Below are positions 44,388 through 53,070 of a stretch of 64,000 bases of DNA, one piece after another. Below the pieces are notes generated by a model. That model was not told where the DNA came from. It was given only the letters and a program-made list of their open reading frames with translations, and ran no database searches. A program made the translations under genes and the position numbers. Within the stretch, counting starts at the first letter, position 1, and the number at the start of each line of letters is the position of its first letter. Origin of the DNA: Winogradskyella immobilis (GTDB taxonomy: Bacteria; Bacteroidota; Bacteroidia; Flavobacteriales; Flavobacteriaceae); the NCBI RefSeq assembly GCF_021887715.1, contig NZ_JAIQXX010000010.1, forward strand, positions 49,477-113,476. Direction: 5' to 3'.

Positions 44388-46019
44388 TTATACTAGCATC
44401 GTCACTGGATTCTCAATATATCCTTTTAAGGTTTGTAAAAATTGTGATCCCGTTGCGCCATCAACAGTACGATGATCGCAAGCCATTGTTAATTTCATGG
44501 TATGCCCTGCTACGACTTCGCCATTTTTAACTACTGGTTTTGCAACAATAGCTCCAACCGATAATATCGCAGAATTTGGCTGATTAATAATTGATGTAAA
44601 ACTCTCAATACCAAACATTCCTAAATTAGAAATGGTAAACGTACTGCCTTCCATTTCGTCTAAAGTCAATTTTTTATCTCTAGCTCTACCTGCATAATCT
44701 TTAACCGCAGCACCTATTTGAGGTAAACTCTGTTCATTTGCAAAACGTACCACTGGCACTACCAATCCGTCAGGTACCGCTACAGCAACACCAATATGTA
44801 CGTGATTGTTTAATTGCATGCGATCATCAAACCAACGTGAGTTAACTTGAGGATGTTGTTTTAATGCTAAAGCACAAGCTTTAACAATCATATCGTTATA
44901 CGATATTTTAATATCTGGTATAGAATTATATTGTGCACGGAATGCCATTGCATTTTCCATATCAAACTCTACATTCAAATAATAATGTGGCGCAGTAAAC
45001 TTAGATTTTACTAAGTTTTTAGCAATTGCTTTACGCATATTTGAATTTTGAACCTCATCAAAATCTTCTTGACCTGTTGGCACAAACTTACCAACAGAAG
45101 CTGTTGCTTGAGATGGTGTATAGTTTTCAATATCTCGTTTTACAATACGTCCGTTTTCACCAGAACCATTAACTTGATTTAAGTTAATGCCTTTTTCTTC
45201 AGCCATTTTTTTAGCTAATGGCGACACGTACAATCTTCCGTTAGAAGATGAAGTCGTTTGAGACGTCTCGACTGCGCTCGACGTGACAGGTGTAGTTTTC
45301 TTCTTAGTTTCTTTTGGTGCTTCAACTTTTTTAGGTGCTTCTGCAGGTTTTGAATCTCCACCAGAAATTTTAAAGTTTTTTGCTACAGCAGTTACATCTG
45401 TTCCTGCAGGACCAATAATAGCCAATAATGCATCTACTTTTGCAGATCCACCTTCTTGAATTCCGATATGTAACAATGTACCTTCATTAAAAGATTCAAA
45501 TTCCATTGTTGCTTTATCTGTTTCAATTTCAGCAAGAATATCTCCTTCTTCTACTACATCTCCTTCTTTTTTTAACCAAGTAGCTACAGTACCTTCTTCC
45601 ATCGTATCACTTAAACGTGGCATAGTAACTACAATGACTCCTTCTGGCAATTCCGCTTCCTTAGATGCTTCATCAACTACACTTGGAGTGACATCGTCTT
45701 GAGACTCCTCGACTGCGCTCGGAGTGACATCTTCTTTTTCTTCAGAAGTGTTACCATTTAGCAATCCAGAAATATCTTCTCCTTCTTCTCCTATAATAGC
45801 TAAGAGTTTATCAACTTCGGTGGTTTCGCCTTCTTGTACTCCTATATGAAGTAATGTTCCTTCGTTAAAAGATTCAAACTCCATCGTTGCTTTATCTGTT
45901 TCAATCTCAGCAAGAATATCTCCTTCTTCAATTTTATCGCCAACTTGTTTTAACCATGAAGCAACAGTACCTTCTTCCATGGTATCACTTAATCTTGGCA
46001 TATTTACTACTACTGCCAT
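44388..46019 (-). CDS. pdhC: Pyruvate dehydrogenase E2, dihydrolipoamide acetyltransferase
   Basis: A 543-residue E2 subunit. Two lipoyl domains (~1-80 and ~130-210) each carry EIETDKATMEFES with the lipoylated Lys. The peripheral subunit-binding domain is at ~262-298 (YVSPLAKKMAEEKGINL), and the catalytic domain ends with DHRTVDGATGSQFL. It forms the core that transfers acetyl groups to CoA. The linkers between domains, at residues ~97-116 and ~245-254, are encoded by copies of a hairpin repeat also found between genes (VTPSAVEES, VTSSAVETS). pdhA is 3 bp upstream; E1 beta and E3 genes are elsewhere. Confidence 0.96.
   Translation of the reverse strand: MAVVVNMPRLSDTMEEGTVASWLKQVGDKIEEGDILAEIETDKATMEFESFNEGTLLHIGVQEGETTEVDKLLAIIGEEGEDISGLLNGNTSEEKEDVTPSAVEESQDDVTPSVVDEASKEAELPEGVIVVTMPRLSDTMEEGTVATWLKKEGDVVEEGDILAEIETDKATMEFESFNEGTLLHIGIQEGGSAKVDALLAIIGPAGTDVTAVAKNFKISGGDSKPAEAPKKVEAPKETKKKTTPVTSSAVETSQTTSSSNGRLYVSPLAKKMAEEKGINLNQVNGSGENGRIVKRDIENYTPSQATASVGKFVPTGQEDFDEVQNSNMRKAIAKNLVKSKFTAPHYYLNVEFDMENAMAFRAQYNSIPDIKISYNDMIVKACALALKQHPQVNSRWFDDRMQLNNHVHIGVAVAVPDGLVVPVVRFANEQSLPQIGAAVKDYAGRARDKKLTLDEMEGSTFTISNLGMFGIESFTSIINQPNSAILSVGAIVAKPVVKNGEVVAGHTMKLTMACDHRTVDGATGSQFLQTLKGYIENPVTMLV
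45260..45288 (+). repeat. Covarying-stem hairpin repeat inside pdhC, copy B
   Basis: GAG then stem ACGTC/GACGT around TCGACTGCGCTC, followed by GACA. On the minus strand it encodes VTSSAVETSQ in the linker between the second lipoyl domain and the subunit-binding domain of PdhC. Confidence 0.85.
45672..45729 (+). repeat. Covarying-stem hairpin repeats inside pdhC, copies F and A
   Basis: Copy A (45701-45729) has GAG, stem ACTCC/GGAGT around TCGACTGCGCTC and GACA; it encodes VTPSAVEESQ. A decayed copy F starts at 45672, 37 bp away, with loop TCAACTACACTT and the GGAGTGACA end, and encodes VTPSVVDEAS. Both lie in the linker between the two lipoyl domains. Confidence 0.8.
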
Positions 46020-46022
46020 AAC

Positions 46023-47024
46023 TTATTTAATTTTATGATCAATAAATGGATAATCTTCTTGCTCATATACAGCATCATACATGACATTCTTTTCTGGATA
46101 CGGAGATTCTTCTGCAAATTTTTCGCATTCTTTCACTAAATCTTTAACCCTTTTGTCAATCGCTGCTATATCATCTTCCGTAGCATATTTCTTTTCTAGA
46201 AGAATATTTTTAACCTGAGTAATAGGGTCAATTTTCTTATATTCATTTACCTCTTCCTTAGTTCTATAATGTTGTGCATCTGACATAGAATGTCCTCTAT
46301 ATCTATATGTTTTTACTTCTAAAAATGAAGGACCTCCACCACTTCTTGCCCTAGAAATAGCTTCATCAAAAGCTTCAGCAACTTTAATAGGATTCATACC
46401 ATCAACTGGACCAGATGGCATTTCATAACCTCTTCCTAATTTCCATACATCTGTGTGGTTTGCTGTACGTTCTACTGAAGTTCCCATAGCATATCCATTA
46501 TTTTCACATACAAAAACCACTGGCAAATTCCATAACATAGCTAAATTAAAAGTTTCATGTAAAGAACCTTGTCTTGCTGCTCCATCTCCAAAACAACAAA
46601 TAGTAACAGCATCTTTATCGTGGTACTTGTCACCAAAAGCAATACCTGCTCCTAGAGGAATTTGACCTCCAACAATACCATGACCTCCAAAAAAACGATG
46701 TTCTTTAGAAAAAATATGCATCGATCCTCCTAAACCTTGTGATGTTCCTGTTGCTTTTCCATACAATTCTGCCATAACACGTTTTGGATCAACTCCCATA
46801 CCAATAGGCTGAACGTGATTACGGTATGCCGTAATCATTTTATCTTTGGTTAAATCCATGGCATGTAATGCACCAGCTAAAACCGCTTCTTGACCATTAT
46901 ACAAATGAAGAAAACCTCTTACTTTTTGTTGAATGTATACTGCTGCGAGTTTGTCTTCAAACTTTCTCCAGAAATACATATCTTCATACCACTTTAGGTA
47001 AACTTTTTTAGTTATTCTTTTCAT
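46023..47024 (-). CDS. pdhA: Pyruvate dehydrogenase E1 alpha subunit
   Basis: A 333-residue thiamine-diphosphate enzyme subunit. The TPP motif begins at GDGAARQGSLHETFNLA and ends near CENNGYAMGTS; the phosphorylation-loop counterpart is YRYRGHSMSDAQHYR. With E1 beta it decarboxylates pyruvate and acetylates the lipoyl groups of PdhC, encoded 3 bp downstream. A candidate -7 box TATTTTTG lies on the minus strand at 47083-47076, 52 bp upstream of the start. Confidence 0.96.
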   Translation of the reverse strand: MKRITKKVYLKWYEDMYFWRKFEDKLAAVYIQQKVRGFLHLYNGQEAVLAGALHAMDLTKDKMITAYRNHVQPIGMGVDPKRVMAELYGKATGTSQGLGGSMHIFSKEHRFFGGHGIVGGQIPLGAGIAFGDKYHDKDAVTICCFGDGAARQGSLHETFNLAMLWNLPVVFVCENNGYAMGTSVERTANHTDVWKLGRGYEMPSGPVDGMNPIKVAEAFDEAISRARSGGGPSFLEVKTYRYRGHSMSDAQHYRTKEEVNEYKKIDPITQVKNILLEKKYATEDDIAAIDKRVKDLVKECEKFAEESPYPEKNVMYDAVYEQEDYPFIDHKIK

Positions 47025-47157
47025 CTATTTTAATTATAAATAATGAATCTTATTATTTTGATAACACTCTGAAAACAAAAATAACACTTTAGAGACTAAT
47101 GAAGAAACAGTATTTGGTAAAAATTAAAATATTGAAGGCTTACAGATAATAAAAGCA

Positions 47158-47640
47158 TTAGAGTACAGAACTTTCAAAAACTAATGGCAATAGGTTAGCC
47201 AACGATTTAGATTTTACAACTTTACCTTCAGCTCCCATAAAATAAATTTCTATAGGCAGCGACTGTTTTATCTCATATTCTGCTATTGCTTGTCTGCAAG
47301 CACCACATGGTGGTATTGGCTGAGTTGTTAATTGATTTTGAGAAGAAGCACTTATGGCTATTTTTAGCATTTTAGCGTTAGAAAATTTTGCTCCGGCATA
47401 ATATATTGCTGTACGCTCTGCACATAAACCAGATGGATATGAGGCGTTCTCTTGATTACTGCCAATAATAGTTTCATTATTATCTAACAAAATAGCAGCA
47501 CCTACATTAAAATTTGAATACGGAGAGTAAGCATTATTACGTGCATTAATAGCGGCTTGCATTAATTTTTGTATATCATCGGGAAGCTCCTGTAGATTAC
47601 TATAAACTTCTAAAACGGTTTCTATTTTAACTTCCTTCAT
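47158..47640 (-). CDS. cdd: Cytidine deaminase
   Basis: A 160-residue homotetrameric-type deaminase. Zinc and catalytic residues are in LCAERTAIYYAG (Cys, catalytic Glu) and PPCGACRQAIAEY (two Cys). It converts cytidine and deoxycytidine to uridine forms in pyrimidine salvage. Its place between pdhA and porV is one I recall from other flavobacteria; no functional link to secretion is implied. The gap to porV is 73 bp. Confidence 0.94.
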   Translation of the reverse strand: MKEVKIETVLEVYSNLQELPDDIQKLMQAAINARNNAYSPYSNFNVGAAILLDNNETIIGSNQENASYPSGLCAERTAIYYAGAKFSNAKMLKIAISASSQNQLTTQPIPPCGACRQAIAEYEIKQSLPIEIYFMGAEGKVVKSKSLANLLPLVFESSVL

Positions 47641-47713
47641 TCTGAATCTTTTTAAGACAAAAAACTATTGTCGTAAAACAATAGTTTAAATATGGTTAGA
47701 AAAAATACAACTT

Positions 47714-48913
47714 CTAGTATTCTTGATATGTACCGTCACCAAAATTAAATGTTAATGAGAAACGTAATGTATTTTCTAATGGACTTTGAACTCTTGATGC
47801 AGAAAACAAATAAGATAAGTCTATATTAATGGTAGTATACTTAAAACCTGCACCTAAAGTAAAAAACTTACGTGCTCCTTTTTCATCCGATTCATTAAAA
47901 TAGCCAGCTCTTAACGCAAAAGATTCTTGATATAGATATTCTGCACCTAATGCCCAAGTAAATTCTTTTAACTCCTCACTAAACCCTCCTGGTGCATCAC
48001 CAAACGATTGAAAAACACCCGTTAAAAAACCTACATCATTATCTTCTCCTTCAGTAATTATTGTTGGCTCATCTTGTCCTTGTTCTCCATCTCCATCTGT
48101 ATCTACAAATCCTAATAATGGCGGAGTAGGCACTAAATATTTTGAAACTTCTGCAGTAATACCTAATGTACTGTTTTGATCAAATATAAAATCGAAACCA
48201 CCACCTAATCTTAGGTTTGTTGGCTGAAACACATCTTCTCCTCCATCATCATACGTGAATTTAGGTCCTAAATTCTGTATTGCAAAACCAGCTCTCCAAC
48301 GTCCATTAAAATCATTATATGCTTCTTCTTCACTCTGATAATATCCTGTAATATCTGCACCAAAAGAACTTGCAGGATTTGCATTAGGGTCTACTTCTCC
48401 TATTCTAAGTGCTGATCTAAAATATCTTAAACCTACTGCCATAGAAAATTGATCTGTTAATTTTAGTGAATATGCAAAATCTACAGCATATTCATTAGGT
48501 CTAACTGAAATACCCGGATCATTAGCATCTTGCGTTAATACTATATCTCCCAAACTAAAATATTTAATACTCCCAGAAATTGCACTAAACTCATTTAATC
48601 TATTAAAATAAGTAGCATAACTAATAGATATGTCATTAACTAATCGTGTTAAATAAGGTGTAAAGCTTAACCCAAGTCCAGATTTAGCTTCGGAAAATGC
48701 ATATTTAGCAGGGTTCCATTGTTGAGAAAAACCATCAACTGAAGTTGCTACTCCCATATCTCCCATACCTGCAGACCTAGAGTCTGGAGCAATAAGTGTA
48801 AATGGAATACCTGTAGTAATTACTGTAGATTGATTAGGAAACGTAATCGTTTCTTGAGAAATAGATACTTGCGAAACCGCAAGAACAATTATAAATAGTA
48901 AGTAATTTTTCAT
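47714..48913 (-). CDS. porV: Type IX secretion outer-membrane protein PorV (LptO)
   Basis: A 399-residue outer-membrane beta barrel with a signal peptide (ends near VSISQ). The N-terminal GIPFTLIAPDSRSAGMGDMG is characteristic of PorV, followed by SQQWNPAKYAF, and the protein ends in alternating strands. PorV shuttles type IX cargo from the translocon to the sortase PorU. It is encoded 50 bp after porU, as in other flavobacteria. An internal acidic loop (DTDGDGEQGQDEPTI) is probably surface exposed or calcium binding. Confidence 0.95.
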   Translation of the reverse strand: MKNYLLFIIVLAVSQVSISQETITFPNQSTVITTGIPFTLIAPDSRSAGMGDMGVATSVDGFSQQWNPAKYAFSEAKSGLGLSFTPYLTRLVNDISISYATYFNRLNEFSAISGSIKYFSLGDIVLTQDANDPGISVRPNEYAVDFAYSLKLTDQFSMAVGLRYFRSALRIGEVDPNANPASSFGADITGYYQSEEEAYNDFNGRWRAGFAIQNLGPKFTYDDGGEDVFQPTNLRLGGGFDFIFDQNSTLGITAEVSKYLVPTPPLLGFVDTDGDGEQGQDEPTIITEGEDNDVGFLTGVFQSFGDAPGGFSEELKEFTWALGAEYLYQESFALRAGYFNESDEKGARKFFTLGAGFKYTTINIDLSYLFSASRVQSPLENTLRFSLTFNFGDGTYQEY

Positions 48914-48963
48914 ATTAATTGTAGTAAAAATAGCTATATAGGGTTAACAAATATAAATGATTA

Positions 48964-51900
48964 TTATAGTATTACAAGTTTTTGAATATTCTCGATTTGT
49001 TTATTTAAACGTTGAGATTTCACTTTTAGTTTATAAACATATACTCCTTTTCCTATTTTATCCCCAAAATCATCTCTTCCATCCCAAACAATATCTCTAG
49101 ATAGTGTGCTAGTTGATTTCCCTGATTGGTTGGTTTGTCCATTAATTGTTTTAACTAATTTACCAGAAACTGTAAAGATTTGCACAGATATATCTAAAAC
49201 ATCGCTACTATTATGATTAAACCAAAACTCTGTATAATCTACAAAAGGATTAGGGTAATTAAGAACATTATTAATTACTAATTCTTCATTATTGTCGAAT
49301 ACCAAAAATTGAATTTCGGATTCTGAAGAATTATTATAAACATCCCAAGCTGTTAATGTTATGGTATGCAATCCTGGTTCTAAATCTCTAAATGGAAATG
49401 AAACCACTCCATTTGTAAAATCATCAACGTTTGCTTGGTAATAATCATTTAGTATAAACGGGTTTGTTTCATCTCCATCTAAAATTGCAGAAATATCATG
49501 ACCAATTCCGCTTGCTGTATTTATACCATTAGCATCTTGCAACCTAGCCAATAATGTTGGTGACTCATTAGTAATTCCACCAGAAACAAAGTTTTCATCA
49601 TTCATAAATAAATTAACCACAGGACCTACATTATCTTCTTCAGCATTTTCATTAATTCCTCCGACTTGAATATCAAAACTATATCCTGTTTGATCTTCTA
49701 ATCTCGCGTTATTTTTAGCATAAAAGCTCACTTTGCCTTGACCTACAGGAATACCAATATCTCTTGGAACCACAAAATTGAATTCAAAAACACCATTGTT
49801 AATTGTAGCTTGGCCATTAAAAATAGTTTCGCCAAGTGTTGTGAAATCTAGCCTTATTAATCCATTACTATCTGTTACTCCATCATTTGCCAAGGTTTGT
49901 CGCTGTATTTCTTTATCGTAAACAGTAGCCGTTAAAACTCCGTTATAATCTGATAGCACATTACCATTTTCATCTGTAACTTCACCAGACAATTTAATTC
50001 TAGACAATGACTGCAATACATCAGTATCTTGCCCAACTGGGACATCATTTATAGCTGTAAGTCTAATATTAGGTTGTGGTATTGCTAATTTCATAGCCGG
50101 ATCTCCAATAAAATGTACTAAGCGATTTTGAAAACTTCCTGCAATCTGAGGATCTAATTTTGTAAGCCTTAACGCTTCTGCCATTGTAGGAACTTCATTA
50201 GAACCGAATGCAAAAAGATAATCGTCTAGCACTTCGTTATAATCTGTACCAACAGTAACAAAAATTTGACGAGTAGTCGTTATCAATGCCACTGCTCCAC
50301 CTCTAGTATTCCAATACGTAAACTCACCAGCAGTTGCTCTATTGGGATCGTCATATCTCGTATACTCACACGTAACAGTAACAAAACAATTAAATCGGCA
50401 AAAATTATTCACCTCTTGTGCGTCATTGGTAATAAATATACGTTCATCAGCTAGGCCATCTTCTCCTCCATGCCCAAAATAATTAACTACCAAAGCACCC
50501 ACTTCTATGGCATCTCTAATTGCTGCATTTGCATCGGGATAACGATCACCACCAGAAGATGATTGTTGCTGAAAAGCATCTGAATGTACTTTAATAGTAT
50601 TAAAAAATGGTTTTTCTATTGCTGCCTCTGTTGCTAGGTCATCTGTAGTTTGTTGAAGAACACGCTCAAAAGGTTCATCCACATCATCAGAAACAACTAA
50701 TAAATTATTACGCCAGTTACCAAAGGATTCTTCTGCATAATACCTTTCTATTTTATCTACAATATCTTTTGCACGTTGCAAATCATCTGCTAAAAGTCGA
50801 CCTACCGCTACATCTAATCGATCTGATGTTGCTAATGTGCCTTCGTTAACATCTAAAACACCATAAAAATCATCTGAGATAAACGAACTTGTTAAACTAA
50901 AGCTATTGACAGAAAACCAAGATGGTACTATATTGGTATTGTTTCGAATTCTGTCTTTGTAATCGTATGATGCATCTCCAAAAAGCCCTAGATATTTAAG
51001 CCTTCTACTATCTTCACTTGCATTATCATACACGTAACGCACAAAATTTCTAATTCCAGCGATATCTTGATTCCCAGAACTGAACTCATTATAAATTTCG
51101 TTAAGCATTACTACTTTAACATTAAGATTGTTTTGGTTTCTATTAATCTCAGCCAAACGTTCGGCTTGGCCTAATAAAAATTCTGGAGTAATTATGATGT
51201 AATCAATGTCCTCAAACACTCCGTCATCATTTAAAAAAATAGTTCCTTTTAAATTCTGATTAGCTACCTGAGAATTCGATGTTCTTCTAGGTTCAAAAAA
51301 ATCTGAATTGGAAAACGCAATATAAGTTCGTTCTTCTCCTGCTATAGCTTTAAGATTTATTTCACTATTCTGATCTGAATTTGAAAATGAAGTAACATTG
51401 AACCTATCAGTAATATCCCATATTTGAGATACGCTAGAAGTGTTTGTTAAGTTATATTGAGCAATTCCTGAGTTAATAGCTACGTTTCTATTAGTAAATA
51501 ATAATTGTTCGTCAACATACTCAAGTCTTCGAGTAGCTTCAATATTAATATAGTCTAAATGTGCTATCGTGGTAGGGTTTCCGTTATTTTCATAATCTAA
51601 GTTAATTCCAATCTCATCACTAGTAAGATTCACATTACCTACATATTGTCCTCCGCTAGCTATTACTGTTCCTTCAAGATCTACTATAGGAAAACTTATA
51701 TTAGACACATTATTACCATTTATACTAACAGCCATAGACGTAGATGTTTCTGCAATTGAGCCAAACGTAATGGTAAATCTAGCAGGTTCTGAAGTGTCTA
51801 TATTAGGAAAGTTAAAGGTATAACTTCGTTGATTTTCAACATTAAAACTATCTCCAAACCATCGTCTTCCTAGTCTGACTAAGTTAAACTCATCAACTTC

Positions 51901-52821
51901 ATAAAACTGATTGGCCTGAAAATTATCTATTATTAATGTAGGTTCACCTTCTGGTTGTATAAGCGGAGCTATTCGTTTACCATTACCAGAACTTACATTA
52001 ACATAATAAAAAGATTCATCACTGTATAAATTTAAGTTTGTATTACTCTCTTGTGTAAAACCTGTTGGTCCTTGTGCATAAAATAGTATAAAGTCATTAC
52101 TATCAAAACTTCCGTCTTCTTCACCAACAAACTGAATTGCATTCTCTGTTAAATCTATTGGGTAATCTACCGAATTAGGTAATGGTAACATTCTACCTCC
52201 ATTACCGAATATTTTTATTGTTCTTGGGTCTACTGCATTTGTATTAACGCCTAACTGATTTAAAAAATTTCTAGTCAATTGAAAAACACCTGTTGTATCT
52301 ACTGTAAAACGATACCAATCTCCAGACTCTAAAACTGAGTTAAATGGTGTTCTATTTAAAAATGCTGAGTTAGATGAACGGTTATTAGCACCAAAATTAT
52401 AATTTACAGTAAATGCTGTTACTTTTTTATAAACTCCATTATCGTTAATAATAGGTGTTAATTCAAAATATGCGGATCGCTTATCTCTAGCTTTTGTGTT
52501 TTTAAGGGTATATCGTAACTCTGAAGGAATAAGTTCTGGTTTTAAATCTTTTAACTCTGCTATAGTTATTTGAGCATAGCTAACATTTGTTAACCTTACC
52601 GAATTTTCATTTATAATGTTATTGTTATCCCATTGTGCAAAATAGGTTAATCCTGTTTCATCATTATAACTAAAATGATTAGAATTAAATGATGGTATTT
52701 CAATTTTTGAATAGTCCGATTCTAAAACACGAACACCTTCCCAATTAATAACATATTGCTTTTGTTGAGAAAATGAAAAAAGATAAATTAAAAATAGAGT
52801 GAGTGTAAAGCTCTTTTTCAT
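48964..52821 (-). CDS. porU: Type IX secretion system sortase PorU
   Basis: A 1285-residue gingipain-like (C25) cysteine peptidase that cuts the C-terminal signal of type IX cargo and attaches it to a glycolipid anchor. A signal peptide (ends FSFSQQ) precedes an N-terminal beta region, and the peptidase dyad is His784 (YFGHGGEDGLA) and Cys818 (VTVTCEYTRYDD). The C-terminus has its own sorting-domain-like end: NYPNPFVDYTEFWFNHN, then GKGVYVYKLKVKS. Together with porV and gldJ nearby it shows that the organism runs a type IX system, probably with gliding. Confidence 0.95.
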   Translation of the reverse strand: MKKSFTLTLFLIYLFSFSQQKQYVINWEGVRVLESDYSKIEIPSFNSNHFSYNDETGLTYFAQWDNNNIINENSVRLTNVSYAQITIAELKDLKPELIPSELRYTLKNTKARDKRSAYFELTPIINDNGVYKKVTAFTVNYNFGANNRSSNSAFLNRTPFNSVLESGDWYRFTVDTTGVFQLTRNFLNQLGVNTNAVDPRTIKIFGNGGRMLPLPNSVDYPIDLTENAIQFVGEEDGSFDSNDFILFYAQGPTGFTQESNTNLNLYSDESFYYVNVSSGNGKRIAPLIQPEGEPTLIIDNFQANQFYEVDEFNLVRLGRRWFGDSFNVENQRSYTFNFPNIDTSEPARFTITFGSIAETSTSMAVSINGNNVSNISFPIVDLEGTVIASGGQYVGNVNLTSDEIGINLDYENNGNPTTIAHLDYINIEATRRLEYVDEQLLFTNRNVAINSGIAQYNLTNTSSVSQIWDITDRFNVTSFSNSDQNSEINLKAIAGEERTYIAFSNSDFFEPRRTSNSQVANQNLKGTIFLNDDGVFEDIDYIIITPEFLLGQAERLAEINRNQNNLNVKVVMLNEIYNEFSSGNQDIAGIRNFVRYVYDNASEDSRRLKYLGLFGDASYDYKDRIRNNTNIVPSWFSVNSFSLTSSFISDDFYGVLDVNEGTLATSDRLDVAVGRLLADDLQRAKDIVDKIERYYAEESFGNWRNNLLVVSDDVDEPFERVLQQTTDDLATEAAIEKPFFNTIKVHSDAFQQQSSSGGDRYPDANAAIRDAIEVGALVVNYFGHGGEDGLADERIFITNDAQEVNNFCRFNCFVTVTCEYTRYDDPNRATAGEFTYWNTRGGAVALITTTRQIFVTVGTDYNEVLDDYLFAFGSNEVPTMAEALRLTKLDPQIAGSFQNRLVHFIGDPAMKLAIPQPNIRLTAINDVPVGQDTDVLQSLSRIKLSGEVTDENGNVLSDYNGVLTATVYDKEIQRQTLANDGVTDSNGLIRLDFTTLGETIFNGQATINNGVFEFNFVVPRDIGIPVGQGKVSFYAKNNARLEDQTGYSFDIQVGGINENAEEDNVGPVVNLFMNDENFVSGGITNESPTLLARLQDANGINTASGIGHDISAILDGDETNPFILNDYYQANVDDFTNGVVSFPFRDLEPGLHTITLTAWDVYNNSSESEIQFLVFDNNEELVINNVLNYPNPFVDYTEFWFNHNSSDVLDISVQIFTVSGKLVKTINGQTNQSGKSTSTLSRDIVWDGRDDFGDKIGKGVYVYKLKVKSQRLNKQIENIQKLVIL

Positions 52822-52873
52822 GATTAAATAACGCCTAAGAAAAAGGCTTATTATAAGGTTCTGCTTTTTATTT

Positions 52874-52881
52874 CAAAAGTA
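52874..52881 (-). promoter_or_regulatory. Candidate -7 box for porU
   Basis: TACTTTTG on the minus strand matches TAnnTTTG, 53 bp upstream of the porU start. No clear -33 TTG was found. A small hairpin GCCT/AGGC lies in the presumed leader. Confidence 0.35.
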
Positions 52882-53070
52882 CAACAATATTTTATTTTCT
52901 TTAGCGTTTTCCTAAGATGAATTACATCGGTAAAAACGCAAAAAATCCGTTGTAATGTTTAAAAAAAAGGATGAAATACACATTTTTTTGCATTTTGACG
53001 ATAAAAAATGTTGGATGTTTACCTTAAATTACTATATTGCACGTCGAAATAAACGAACTTACTTAAAAGT

